From positions 558,001 to 622,000 of the forward strand of contig CAVOIP010000005.1 in the NCBI GenBank assembly GCA_963696105.1: a stretch of DNA of 64,000 nucleotides. Reading direction: 5' to 3'. The DNA is from CAVRTM01 sp963696105. GTDB lineage: Bacteria; Actinomycetota; Actinomycetes; Actinomycetales; Dermatophilaceae. Both the position numbers and the translations under genes were made by a program. The notes beneath the pieces were generated by a model. It had not been told where the DNA came from. It ran no database searches and worked only from the letters and a program-made list of their open reading frames with translations. This document shows, in pieces, positions 26,289-34,368 of this stretch. Every line of letters starts with the position of its first letter. Position 1 is the first letter of the stretch.

Positions 26289-26295
26289 GGCAGAT

Positions 26296-26301
26296 AGTTT
26301 A
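26296..26301 (-). promoter_or_regulatory. Leaderless -10 of marR
   Basis: TAAACT on the minus strand, seven bases before ATG 26288. Confidence 0.5.
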
Positions 26302-26310
26302 CCCGTCATT

Positions 26311-26326
26311 AGTTGAACATTAAACT
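26311..26326. promoter_or_regulatory. MarR-type operator
   Basis: AGTTGAACATTAAACT fits AGTTNAANNTTNAACT, symmetrical at 12 of 16 positions, and lies 10 bases upstream of the marR -10 box, between marR and yceI. Autoregulation and control of yceI are likely. Confidence 0.55.
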
Positions 26327-26415
26327 TGCCCCTGTTAGCGTTGCCCTCATCTGGCGGGGAACCCGGGCTACCGGGCGCATCCGTGACAGTCCCATCGTGA
26401 CCAAGGAGTTCTGCC

Positions 26416-26946
26416 ATGACCAGCGTTTCCGAACTTTCGCCCGGCACCTGGACCGTCGACCCGGCTCACAGCGAGGTGGGCTTCGTCGCGCGGCACCTCA
26501 TGGTGAGCAAGGTCCGCGGATCGTTCACCCAGTTCGAGGCCACGGTGCTGGTCGGTGACAGCTTCGACACCTCCACGGTGCAGGCGACCGTGCAGCTGGC
26601 CTCGATCGACACCGGCAGCGCCGACCGCGACACGCACCTGAAGTCCGCCGACTTCTTCGACACCGACAACCACCCGGTCATGACGTTCACCTCCACCTCG
26701 GTGTCCTCCGACAAGCTGGTCGGCGACCTGACCATCAAGGGCGTCACCCGGCAGGTTGCCTTCGACCTGGACTTCGCCGGCGTCTCGGCCGACCCCTGGG
26801 GCGGCACCCGTGCCGGCTTCGAGGCGACCACCGAGATCAACCGCAAGGAGTTCGGCCTCGCCTGGAACGTCGCCATCGAGGGCGGCGGCGTGCTCGTGGG
26901 TGAGAAGGTCAAGATCGTGCTCGACGTCCAGCTCGTCAAGGCCTGA
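26416..26946 (+). CDS. YceI family protein
   Basis: 176 residues forming a lipocalin-like barrel: TWTVDPAHSEVGFVARHLMVSKVRGSF (key part DPAHSEVGFVARHLMV) near 13-30, SIDTGSADRDTHLKSADFF, and FGLAWN with the family end GVLVGEKVKIVLDVQLVKA. YceI proteins bind polyisoprenoid or similar lipids. There is no signal peptide, as in other actinobacterial copies. AAGGAG is seven bases upstream of the ATG. Probably controlled by the divergent MarR. Confidence 0.9.
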   Translation: MTSVSELSPGTWTVDPAHSEVGFVARHLMVSKVRGSFTQFEATVLVGDSFDTSTVQATVQLASIDTGSADRDTHLKSADFFDTDNHPVMTFTSTSVSSDKLVGDLTIKGVTRQVAFDLDFAGVSADPWGGTRAGFEATTEINRKEFGLAWNVAIEGGGVLVGEKVKIVLDVQLVKA

Positions 26947-26980
26947 TCCGCCCAGCCCTGATCCGCCCAGGCCCTGCGCC

Positions 26981-27013
26981 GGTGGCCGCGTCCCCCGAGG
27001 GGGCGCGGCCACC
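26981..27013. terminator. Strong convergent terminator, yceI and hemB
   Basis: GGTGGCCGCG (26981-26990) pairs with CGCGGCCACC (27004-27013), with four further G-C pairs inside. It lies between the convergent stops at 26946 and 27032. Confidence 0.75.
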
Positions 27014-27031
27014 GTGCGTTGGTACGGCGCG

Positions 27032-28006
27032 TCAGCGCAGCCGCGCGGCGACCTCGAGCGCGTAGTAGGTGAGGATGACCTGGGCGCCGGCCCGGCGCAT
27101 CGACAGCAGCGACTCCATCACCACGCGGTCACGGTCGATCCAGCCCTGGGCGGCAGCCGCCTCGATCTGGGCGTACTCCCCCGACACCTGGTAGGTCGCC
27201 ACCGGCACCGGCGACTCGGCCGCCACCGCCGAGAGGATGTCGAGGTAGGGCAGCGCCGGCTTGACCATGACCAGGTCGGCGCCCTCGGCGACGTCGAGCC
27301 GCACCTCGCGCAGGGACTCCGTGGCGTTGGCCGGGTCCTGCTGGTAGGTCGCGCGGTCGCCCTGCAGCGTCGACTCGACCGCCTCGCGGAACGGGCCGTA
27401 GAAGCCCGAGGCGTACTTGGCGGCGTAGGCCAGGATCACCACGTCCTGGTGGCCGGCGTCGTCGAGGACCCGGCGGATGTGGGCGACCTGGCCGTCCATC
27501 ATCCCCGAGGGAGCCACCACGTGGGCGCCGGCTGCGGCCTGCGCGAGCGCCATGGCGCCGTAGCGCTCCAGCGTCGCGTCGTTGTCCACACCGCCGTGCT
27601 CGTCGAGGACGCCGCAGTGGCCGTGGTCGGTGAACTCGTCCAGGCAGAGGTCGGCCATCAGCACGAGGTCGTCGCCGACGGCGTCCCGCACGGTCCGCAG
27701 CGCGACGTTGAGGATGCCGTCCGGGTCGTCCGCGCCGGAGCCCACCGCGTCACGGGTGAGCGGCACGCCGAACACCATCAGGCCGCCGAGACCCGCCGCG
27801 ACCGCCTCCTTGGCGACCTGCACCAGCGAGTCCATCGAGTGCTGGACGATGCCGGGCATCGAGCTGATCGCCACCGGCTCGCTCGCGCCCTCGCGGACGA
27901 ACACCGGCAGCACCAGGTCGCCCGGGTGCAGGCGGGTCTGGGCCACCAGGCGACGGATCGCCGGGCTCTGCCGCAGCCGCCGGGGCCGCTGGGTCGGGAA
28001 CGCCAT
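27032..28006 (-). CDS. hemB: Porphobilinogen synthase (5-aminolevulinate dehydratase)
   Basis: Condenses two 5-aminolevulinate to porphobilinogen. 324 residues, with RPRRLRQSPAIRRLVAQT, the metal-site region LMADLCLDEFTDHGHCGVL, the first Schiff-base Lys in ILAYAAKYASGFYGPFRE and the second in LVMVKPALPYLDI. The Cys-poor metal loop with Asp (DLCLDEFTDHGHCG) resembles Mg-type enzymes more than the triple-Cys zinc form. The ATG shares one base with the hemD stop (TGATG). Confidence 0.95.
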   Translation of the reverse strand: MAFPTQRPRRLRQSPAIRRLVAQTRLHPGDLVLPVFVREGASEPVAISSMPGIVQHSMDSLVQVAKEAVAAGLGGLMVFGVPLTRDAVGSGADDPDGILNVALRTVRDAVGDDLVLMADLCLDEFTDHGHCGVLDEHGGVDNDATLERYGAMALAQAAAGAHVVAPSGMMDGQVAHIRRVLDDAGHQDVVILAYAAKYASGFYGPFREAVESTLQGDRATYQQDPANATESLREVRLDVAEGADLVMVKPALPYLDILSAVAAESPVPVATYQVSGEYAQIEAAAAQGWIDRDRVVMESLLSMRRAGAQVILTYYALEVAARLR

Positions 28007-29718
28007 CACTTCGCCTTCCGTCGGGCCGACGCCTTGCGGGCGCTCGGGCGCACGACGGTCTCGCCGGCCTCGGCGGCCGCGAGCGCGAGGCCCATCCCGT
28101 AGTCGGCCAGGGAGTCCACCAGCGAGGCGGCCGAGGCCTCGGTCGCGAGCACGTCGACCCGCAGGCCGTGCTCCTCGGCGGTCTTGGCCGTCGCGGGGCC
28201 GATGCACGCGACGACGGTGGAGGTGTGCGGCTTGCCGGCGATGCCGACCAGGTTGCGCACCGTCGAGCTGGAGGTGAACACCACCGCGTCGTACCGGCCG
28301 GTCTTGATCGCCTCACGCACGGGAGCGGCCGGCGGCGCGGCACGGACGGTGCGGTACGCCGTGACGTCGTCCACCTCCCAGCCCATGTCCTGCAGGCCGG
28401 CGACCAGGGTGTCGGTCGCGATGTCGGCGCGCGGCAGGAAGACCCGGTTGATCGGGTCCAGGATCTCGTCGAACGGCGGCCACGCCTCGAGCAGGCCCTG
28501 GGCGGAGTGCTCACCGCTCGGAACGAGGTCGGGCTCGAGGCCCCACTCGCGCAGCGCCTGGGCCGTGACCCCGCCGACGGCGGCGATCTTCAGGCCGGCG
28601 AAGGCGCGGGCGTCCAGGCCGTACTCGACGAACTTCTCGCGCACGGCCCGCACGGCGTTGACCGAGGTGAAGCCGATCCACTCGTAGCGGCCGGTGACCA
28701 GGCCCTTGATCGCCCGCTCCATCTGCTGGGGCGTGCGCGGCGGCTCGACGCTGATGGTCGGCACGACGTCGCTGGTGGCGCCGTACGCCGACAGGCGCGA
28801 CGTCATGGAGCCGGCCTGGTCCTTGGTGCGCGGCACGAGCACGGTCCAGCCGAACAGCGGCTTGGTCTCGAACCACGAGAGCTGCTCGCGCAGGCCCACC
28901 GTGGAGCCGACGACCGCCAGCGACGGGAACTCGACGGCGGCCGAGGCCATCAGCGTCTGGACCTCGCCGAGGGTGCAGGTGTGCGTGCGCTGGTGGATCG
29001 TCGTGCCGTGCTCGGTGACGGCCACGGGGGTGGACGCCGCGCGGCCGGCGGCCAGCAGGTCGCCCAGGGCACGGCTGAGGCTCTCGGGGGTGCCGAGCAC
29101 CACCACGGTGACGTTGTCGCCGGTCGAGCGGGCCCAGTCGACCTTGGTGTCGCCGCCGCTGACGACGTGCAGCGTGGGCGACGCGGCCGAGGTCAGCGGG
29201 ACACCGGCGTAGGTGGGCACGGCCGAGACCGCGCTGACGCCGGGCACCACCTCGAAGGCGATGCCGGCCTTGCGGCAGGCCATCGCCTCCTCGGCGAGCC
29301 CGTTGAAGGTCGCCGGGTCGCCGTCCATGAGGCGGACGACGAGACCGCCGTGGTGCGTGGCACCGACAGCCTTGGCCGCCTTGACGACGAGCTTGGCCCG
29401 GTTGGCGTGGGTCAGCGGCTGGCCGTGCTCGCCGTGGCCGGCGTCGACGATCTCGACACCGTCGCGGACGTGCCCGGCGAGGAACTCCTCGCGGCTGACC
29501 TGGTCGATGACCACCGCGTCGGCGGCAGCCAGGAACTCGCAGGCGCGGACGGTCAGCAGGCCGGCGTCGCCCGGGCCGGCCCCGACGAAGACGACCCGCG
29601 CGGGGTCCTTGGCAGCCCGGACCCTGCTGCTGGTCGTGCTGGTCGTGCTGGTCGTGCTGGCGGTGGTGACGGTGCTGTCCGCGGGGACAACGGCAGTGGT
29701 TGAGCGCGTGAGGCTCAC
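28006..29718 (-). CDS. hemD: Bifunctional uroporphyrinogen-III C-methyltransferase/synthase (CobA-HemD fusion)
   Basis: A 570-residue fusion. Residues 1-38 are a Ser/Thr-rich leader made by a 9-base tandem repeat. Residues 40-280 are a CobA-type SAM methyltransferase (VGAGPGDAGLLTVRA, VVRLMDGDPATFN, VPGVSAVSAVPTYAGVPLT) that methylates uroporphyrinogen III towards siroheme and cobalamin. Residues 295-545 are uroporphyrinogen-III synthase (VLVPRTKDQAGSMTSRL, WIGFTSVNAVRAV, DAVVFTSSSTVRNLVGIAG). The tail is basic (ARRKAK). The fusion is typical of actinobacteria. ATG 29718 overlaps the hemC stop. Confidence 0.93.
   Translation of the reverse strand: MSLTRSTTAVVPADSTVTTASTTSTTSTTSSRVRAAKDPARVVFVGAGPGDAGLLTVRACEFLAAADAVVIDQVSREEFLAGHVRDGVEIVDAGHGEHGQPLTHANRAKLVVKAAKAVGATHHGGLVVRLMDGDPATFNGLAEEAMACRKAGIAFEVVPGVSAVSAVPTYAGVPLTSAASPTLHVVSGGDTKVDWARSTGDNVTVVVLGTPESLSRALGDLLAAGRAASTPVAVTEHGTTIHQRTHTCTLGEVQTLMASAAVEFPSLAVVGSTVGLREQLSWFETKPLFGWTVLVPRTKDQAGSMTSRLSAYGATSDVVPTISVEPPRTPQQMERAIKGLVTGRYEWIGFTSVNAVRAVREKFVEYGLDARAFAGLKIAAVGGVTAQALREWGLEPDLVPSGEHSAQGLLEAWPPFDEILDPINRVFLPRADIATDTLVAGLQDMGWEVDDVTAYRTVRAAPPAAPVREAIKTGRYDAVVFTSSSTVRNLVGIAGKPHTSTVVACIGPATAKTAEEHGLRVDVLATEASAASLVDSLADYGMGLALAAAEAGETVVRPSARKASARRKAK
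29629..29660. repeat. 9-base tandem repeat inside hemD
   Basis: GCTGGTCGT is repeated 3.5 times and encodes a Ser-Thr-Thr run in the N-terminal leader of the CobA-HemD protein. It is a likely site of copy-number change and keeps the frame. Confidence 0.7.
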
Positions 29719-30854
29719 GAGGCACGCTCCGGTGTGGGTCGGTCTGGGCTGGACGCGGTGGGCTGCTCGGCAGCGGGGACGGCGAGCGGGACGTCGTCGC
29801 CGGTCGCCCTCCCTGGGTCTGGTGGTCGCCCCGCCGCGGTGGGCTGGGCGATGGAGGACGAGATCTCGCTGGCACCGTCGGCGAGCATCACCGAGGCGAG
29901 CTCGCGGCCGAGGCGCTCGGCGTCGGCCACGGGCCCGACCACGGAGCGGCGCAGGTCGATGGCGGCGTCCAGGCTGCCGGCGAACGCCCGCAGCGACAGC
30001 TCGAGCTCGCCGTCGGTGCTCTCGACCACCTCGGCCAGCGCACCGACAGGCGCGGTGCAGCCCGCCTCGAGCCCGGCGAGCAGCGCCCGCTCGGCGGCGA
30101 CGCAGGCGCGGGTGTCGGCGTCGTCCAGCGGCGCCACGGCGGCGACGACGTCGGTGCGGTCCTCACGGCACTCGACGGCGAGCGCTCCCTGGCCCGCGGC
30201 CGGCAGCATCTGCAGGGGGTCGAGGAGCTCGGTGACCTCGTCGAGCCGGCCGAGGCGGGCGAGGCCGGCCTTGGCCAGGACGACGGCGTCGCAGGTGCCG
30301 TCGTGCACGAGGCGCAACCGCGTGTCGACGTTGCCACGGACCGGCTCCACCCGCAGGCCCAGGCCGAGTGCCGCCAGCTGCGCCGCACGGCGCGGGGAGC
30401 CGGTGCCGACGACGGAGCCGGCGGGCAGCTCGCCGAGGGTCAGGTTGTCCCGGGCGACCAGCGCGTCGCGCGGGTCCTCGCGCACGGGGATCGCGGCGAC
30501 GACCAGCCCGGGCTCGGGGGCGACCGGCAGGTCCTTGAGCGAGTGCACGGCCAGGTCGATCTCACCCCGGATCAGCGCCTGCCGGATGGCCGTGGCGAAG
30601 ACGCCGGTGCCGCCGATCGTGGCCAGCGGCGCGGTGGAGGTGTCACCGAAGGTCGTGATCTCGACCATCTCCACGCGGTGGCCCAGGGCCCGGAGCCGAT
30701 CGGCGACCCAGCCGGCCTGGGTGGTGGCCAGCGCGCTGCGGCGCGTGCCGAGGCGGATGACGAGGGTGCCCGCGGAGCCGGGCCGGGCGCCCTCGACGCC
30801 CGGTGCCTGGGCGCCCGCGGGGGCGTCGGTGGTCGAACGGATCGCGGTGCTCAT
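29715..30854 (-). CDS. hemC: Hydroxymethylbilane synthase (porphobilinogen deaminase)
   Basis: Joins four porphobilinogens into hydroxymethylbilane. RLGTRRSALATTQAGWVAD near 34-52, HSLKDLP at 104-110 with the catalytic Asp region just before, GTGSPRRAAQL, and Cys266 in LEAGCTAPVG, which holds the dipyrromethane cofactor. 379 residues; the family core is about 315, and the excess is a 28-residue N-terminal and a 45-residue Pro/Ala-rich C-terminal extension. The ATG overlaps the hemA stop. Confidence 0.94.
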   Translation of the reverse strand: MSTAIRSTTDAPAGAQAPGVEGARPGSAGTLVIRLGTRRSALATTQAGWVADRLRALGHRVEMVEITTFGDTSTAPLATIGGTGVFATAIRQALIRGEIDLAVHSLKDLPVAPEPGLVVAAIPVREDPRDALVARDNLTLGELPAGSVVGTGSPRRAAQLAALGLGLRVEPVRGNVDTRLRLVHDGTCDAVVLAKAGLARLGRLDEVTELLDPLQMLPAAGQGALAVECREDRTDVVAAVAPLDDADTRACVAAERALLAGLEAGCTAPVGALAEVVESTDGELELSLRAFAGSLDAAIDLRRSVVGPVADAERLGRELASVMLADGASEISSSIAQPTAAGRPPDPGRATGDDVPLAVPAAEQPTASSPDRPTPERAS

Positions 30855-32161
30855 GCCACGGGCCCCGTCTCCGGGGGCACGGACACGGCCGCGACATCGT
30901 GCGGGTCGAGGTCGAACAGGTCGCGCAGGGCCTGGGCGTAGTCCCCGCCCGACCCCTCGCCGGCGAGCTCCTTGACCCGGACGGTCGGGGTGTGCAGGAG
31001 CTTCTCGACGACACGGTGCACGGCCAGCTGGACCTCGGCGCGGGTCTGCTCACCGAGCGAGGGCAGCCGCTGCTCGAGGCGGGTCATCTCGGCGGCGACG
31101 ACGTCCGCGGCCCGCGACCGCAGCGCGGCCACGGTCGGGGCAACGGCCTGAGCCCGGCGCCCGGTCAGGTAGGCGGCGACCTCGGCGGTGACCATGTCCC
31201 GCACGGCCACCAGGTGGGGGGTGGAGTCCCCCGCGGCAGCCATCGCCTCGCCGAGCTCGGCCAGGCCGAAGACGTCGACGCCGGTCAGCACGCCCGCGGC
31301 CGGGTCGACGTCGCGAGGGAGGGCCAGGTCGACGTAGACCTGGGCGGCGCCGGCCCGGGTCGCGGCGGCGCGGGCGGCCGCCTCGGCGCTGACGACGTGC
31401 CCGACCGCGCCGGTGCAGGAGAACACCAGGTCGGCCTGGCCCAGGGCGCTCTCCAGCGCGGCGAACGGCATGGCGCGACCACCGGTGGCGGCGGCCAGGT
31501 GCTCGGCCTTGGCGTGGGTGCGGTTGATGATGACCAGCTCACGGGCGCCGAGACGGGACACGGTGGTGGCGGCCAGGCTGCTCATCGACCCGGCCCCGAC
31601 GACGAGGACCCGCGTGCCGTCCAGTGGGCCGAGCGTGCGGGCGGCGTGCTCCAGGCCGGACTCGACCAGGGACACGCTGACCCGGTCGATGCCGGTCTCG
31701 GCGTGGGCGCGCTTGCCGACCCGAAGTGCGTGTTGGAACAGGGAGTTCAGCGCTCCGCCGACCTGGCCGTCGGCCTGTGCCGCGCGCAGGGCGTCCCGCA
31801 GCTGGCCCAGGATCTGGCCCTCGCCGACGGCCATCGAGTCTAGGCCGCAGGCGACCGTGAACGCGTGCGCGATCGCCCGGTCCTCGTAGTGGACGTAGAG
31901 GTGCTCGCGCAGGTCGGCGAGCGGGACGCCCGCCGCGGCCGCGAGCGCGTCGCCGATCTCGGTGACGGCGCCATGGAAGGTCGCCGCGTCGGCGTAGACC
32001 TCGACCCGGTTGCAGGTGGCGAGGACGACCGCCTCCCCGATGTTCTCGCCGCTGCGGACGGTCCGCGCGAGGGCGGCCGCGCGGTCGGCGTCGAGTGCCA
32101 CCGCCTCGAGGACGCGGATGGGCGCGGACCGGTGGGACAGTCCGAGGACGACGACACTCAC
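30851..32161 (-). CDS. hemA: Glutamyl-tRNA reductase
   Basis: Reduces glutamyl-tRNA to glutamate-1-semialdehyde with NADPH, the first step of heme synthesis by the C5 route. 436 residues: LGLSHRSAPIRVLE at the N-terminus, catalytic Cys50 in ATCNRVE, GQILGQLRDAL, GAGSMSSLAATT in the NADPH domain, and a C-terminal dimerisation domain. GTG 32161 overlaps the rex TGA (GTGA). Co-transcribed with rex, so heme synthesis responds to the NADH/NAD ratio. Confidence 0.95.
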   Translation of the reverse strand: MSVVVLGLSHRSAPIRVLEAVALDADRAAALARTVRSGENIGEAVVLATCNRVEVYADAATFHGAVTEIGDALAAAAGVPLADLREHLYVHYEDRAIAHAFTVACGLDSMAVGEGQILGQLRDALRAAQADGQVGGALNSLFQHALRVGKRAHAETGIDRVSVSLVESGLEHAARTLGPLDGTRVLVVGAGSMSSLAATTVSRLGARELVIINRTHAKAEHLAAATGGRAMPFAALESALGQADLVFSCTGAVGHVVSAEAAARAAATRAGAAQVYVDLALPRDVDPAAGVLTGVDVFGLAELGEAMAAAGDSTPHLVAVRDMVTAEVAAYLTGRRAQAVAPTVAALRSRAADVVAAEMTRLEQRLPSLGEQTRAEVQLAVHRVVEKLLHTPTVRVKELAGEGSGGDYAQALRDLFDLDPHDVAAVSVPPETGPVA

Positions 32162-32880
32162 TGGGCAACCTCCTGCAGCGCCGCGACCGCGGCGGCGGGG
32201 AGGGGCTGGCCCCCCGTGCGCTCGGCGAGGGCCTTGCGTTGTTCGTGGAAAGCGAGGATCTGCAGCTCGGTGGACAGGTCCACCTTGCGCACGTCCACAC
32301 CGTCGGGGACAGCCAGGACGCACGGTGCGAAGTTCAGCACCGAGCGGACGCCGACCGCGACGAAGCGGTCACAGACGTCCTGGGCCGAGGCGGCGGGGGT
32401 GGCGATGACACCGATCGCGACGCGGCGCTCGGCGGCCACCTGCTCCAGGTCAGTCATGGGGCTGACGGCCATGCCCGCGATCTGCCGGCCGATCACCTCG
32501 GGGTCGTGGTCGAGCAGGGCCACGACACGGAAGCCGCGCGTGGCGAAGCCGGAGTAGGCGGCCAGCGCGTGGCCGAGGTTGCCCAGGCCGACGATGGCCA
32601 CGGGCCAGTCCTGGGTCAGACCGAGCTGGCGGGAGATCTCGTAAGCGAGCAGCTCCACCTCGTAGCCCACCCCGCGCACGCCGTACGAGCCGAGGTGGGA
32701 GAGGTCCTTGCGCAGCTTGGCCGAGCGCACCCCCGCGGCGGCGGCGAGCTCCTCGGAGGAGACGGAGGAGATGCCCCGCTCGGCGAGGACGGTGAGGGCG
32801 CGGAGGTACTCCGGTAGCCGGGCAACCGTGGCGTCGGGGATGTCGCGACGGGCTGCGGGGTCGGCGGTCAACGAAGTCAC
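32158..32880 (-). CDS. rex: Redox-sensing transcriptional repressor Rex
   Basis: 240 residues. The winged-helix domain (about 15-88) has TVARLPEYLRALTVLAERG and SAKLRKDLSHLGSYGVRGVGY, of which LRKDLSHLGSYG is the recognition segment. The NADH-binding Rossmann domain starts with IVGLGNLGHALAAY (GxGxxG at 98-103). Rex releases DNA when NADH is high. GTG 32880 is placed by GAGAGGAG. A Rex-like operator 75 bases upstream (32954-32975) indicates autoregulation of rex-hemACDB, as described for Streptomyces. Confidence 0.94.
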   Translation of the reverse strand: MTSLTADPAARRDIPDATVARLPEYLRALTVLAERGISSVSSEELAAAAGVRSAKLRKDLSHLGSYGVRGVGYEVELLAYEISRQLGLTQDWPVAIVGLGNLGHALAAYSGFATRGFRVVALLDHDPEVIGRQIAGMAVSPMTDLEQVAAERRVAIGVIATPAASAQDVCDRFVAVGVRSVLNFAPCVLAVPDGVDVRKVDLSTELQILAFHEQRKALAERTGGQPLPAAAVAALQEVAQ

Positions 32881-32953
32881 CGGCTCCTCTCTCGAATAAG
32901 AGCCCCTCCATAGCACGGAGGAACTGGAGCGCAGGGGTCCCCCCAGCGTAAGT

Positions 32954-32975
32954 CTTTGTGAACGCACGCACAAAG
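32954..32975 (-). promoter_or_regulatory. Rex operator (ROP)-like site
   Basis: CTTTGTG-N8-CACAAAG is a perfect 7-base inverted repeat. The left half TTGTGAA is identical to the Rex consensus TTGTGAANNNNTTCACAA; the right half has CGCACAA in place of TTCACAA. Confidence 0.7.
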
Positions 32976-33038
32976 TCGCGCAGCACGCCTTACGTCTGGT
33001 AGGTGGGCGATCTCACGGGTACCCGCACCCACCCGGTC

Positions 33039-33311
33039 CTACACGAGCGCTGCGCGCAACCTCGCCTCGTCGACCCGCCAGTAGTCGTGCTGCGCGCCGT
33101 CGACCAGCGTCACCGGGATCTGCTCCCAGTAGGCCGCGCCGAGGGCCGGGTCGTCGGCGATGGACAGCTCGCGCCAGCCGACCTGCAGGTCCTGTGCGAC
33201 ACGGGCGATGACCTCCCGGGCGTCGTCGCACAGGTGGCAGCCAGGTTTGCCGATGAGGGTGATCCGCACCGGGAGGTCGGGGTCCGAGGCGTGGCTCGGG
33301 AATGGCTCCAC
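33039..33311 (-). CDS. Glutaredoxin family protein
   Basis: 90 residues. ITLIGKPGCHLCDDAREVI holds the redox pair C25-x-x-C28 in the first strand-helix, and GAAYWEQIPVTLVDGAQHDYWRVDEARLR holds the cis-Pro region (IPVTLVDG). It is a DUF836-like, thioredoxin-fold protein; the glutathione-independent partner (mycothiol is likely in this phylum) is not shown. GTG 33311 has TAGGAT six bases upstream. Next to rex-hemA as in other actinobacteria. Confidence 0.85.
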   Translation of the reverse strand: MEPFPSHASDPDLPVRITLIGKPGCHLCDDAREVIARVAQDLQVGWRELSIADDPALGAAYWEQIPVTLVDGAQHDYWRVDEARLRAALV

Positions 33312-33317
33312 CCTGCG

Positions 33318-33323
33318 ATCCTA
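33318..33323 (-). promoter_or_regulatory. Leaderless -10 of the glutaredoxin gene
   Basis: TAGGAT on the minus strand, six bases before GTG 33311; it diverges from the HAD promoter 60 bases away. Confidence 0.5.
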
Positions 33324-33383
33324 GGTCGCCGGGCGGCGCACGGCACCCGGCCGCCGGCGCCGTACGACGGGGGCGCCCCCAAC

Positions 33384-33389
33384 TAGGCT
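33384..33389 (+). promoter_or_regulatory. Leaderless -10 of the HAD gene
   Basis: TAGGCT lies six bases before ATG 33396. Confidence 0.5.
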
Positions 33390-33395
33390 GGGGCC

Positions 33396-34262
33396 ATGGA
33401 GGAGGGCATCCGGCCGGTGGCCGAGGGCAGCGTGGTCGCCGGCGCGGCACCGGTGGCGGCGCCCGGCGGGGCGACCTCCGGCTCGGCGCCGGCGGTTCCG
33501 CCCGACCCCACCGCGGCCGCCTTCTTCGACGTGGACAACACCGTCATCCGCGGCGCCAGCATCTTCGTCCTGGCCCGGGGGCTCTGGCGGCGCGACTTCT
33601 TCGGGGTCCGCGACATCGCCGCGATGGCGTGGAAGCAGGCCCGGTTCATCGCCGTCGGGGAGAACCTCGCCCACGTCGCCCGGATCCGCGAGCAGGCCCT
33701 GGCCTGGGTGGCGGGGCACTCGGTGGAGGAGATCACCCTCATCGGCGAGGAGGTCTACGACGAGGCGATGGCCGGGAAGATCTGGCCGGGCACCCGCGCC
33801 CTCGCGATGGGCCACCTCGCGCGCGGCCAGGAGGTGTGGCTGGTGACCGCCACCCCGGTGGAGGTGGCCCGCGTCATCGCCCGGCGGCTCGGGCTGTCCG
33901 GCGCCCTCGGCACGGTGGCCGAGAGCGTCGACGGCGTCTACACCGGGCGCCTCGTCGGCGAGCCGCTGCACGGGCCGGTCAAGGCTGCGGCGGTCGCGGC
34001 GCTCGCGCACGACAAGGGCCTGGACCTGTCCCGGTGCGCGGCCTACTCCGACTCCGCCAACGACATCCCGATGCTCTCGCTGGTCGGCCACCCCTGTGCG
34101 GTCAACCCCGACGCCGCGCTGCTGGAGCACGCCCGGGCGCACGGCTGGCAGGTCGTGGACTACCGCCGGGGCCGTCGGGCCGCACGCCTCGGCCTGCGCG
34201 CCGCCGCCGCCACCGCGCTCGCCGGCGCGCTCGCCGCCTCGGCCCGCCGCCGCCGCGGCTGA
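33396..34262 (+). CDS. HAD-IB family phosphatase (SerB1-like)
   Basis: 288 residues. After a Pro/Ala-rich leader of about 38 residues, FFDVDNTVIRG gives the nucleophile Asp45 and D47. VTATPVEVARVIARRLG holds motif II, and DLSRCAAYSDSANDIPMLSLVGHPCAVNPD the acidic motif (key part YSDSANDIPML). This is the phosphoserine phosphatase-like subclass (HAD-SF-IB), related to mycobacterial SerB1, which lies in the same neighbourhood. The substrate may be a lipid or small-molecule phosphate. The C-terminus is an Ala/Arg-rich hydrophobic helix. Confidence 0.82.
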   Translation: MEEGIRPVAEGSVVAGAAPVAAPGGATSGSAPAVPPDPTAAAFFDVDNTVIRGASIFVLARGLWRRDFFGVRDIAAMAWKQARFIAVGENLAHVARIREQALAWVAGHSVEEITLIGEEVYDEAMAGKIWPGTRALAMGHLARGQEVWLVTATPVEVARVIARRLGLSGALGTVAESVDGVYTGRLVGEPLHGPVKAAAVAALAHDKGLDLSRCAAYSDSANDIPMLSLVGHPCAVNPDAALLEHARAHGWQVVDYRRGRRAARLGLRAAAATALAGALAASARRRRG

Positions 34263-34283
34263 CGCGCCGTACAGTCGCCTCCC

Positions 34284-34358
34284 CCGACCGGACGCACCGC
34301 AGCGCCCGAATTCGGGCATCTGGCGCCCGAATCCGGGCAGGGCGATGCGTCCGGTCGG
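34284..34358. terminator. Branched hairpin structure between convergent genes
   Basis: A perfect 13-base outer stem, CCGACCGGACGCA (34284-34296) with TGCGTCCGGTCGG (34346-34358), encloses two small hairpins of almost the same sequence, GCCCGAATTCGGGC (34304-34317) and GCCCGAATCCGGGC (34325-34338). It fills most of the 106-base gap between the HAD and acyltransferase stops and probably terminates both. Confidence 0.65.
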
Positions 34359-34368
34359 TGGGCCCGGG

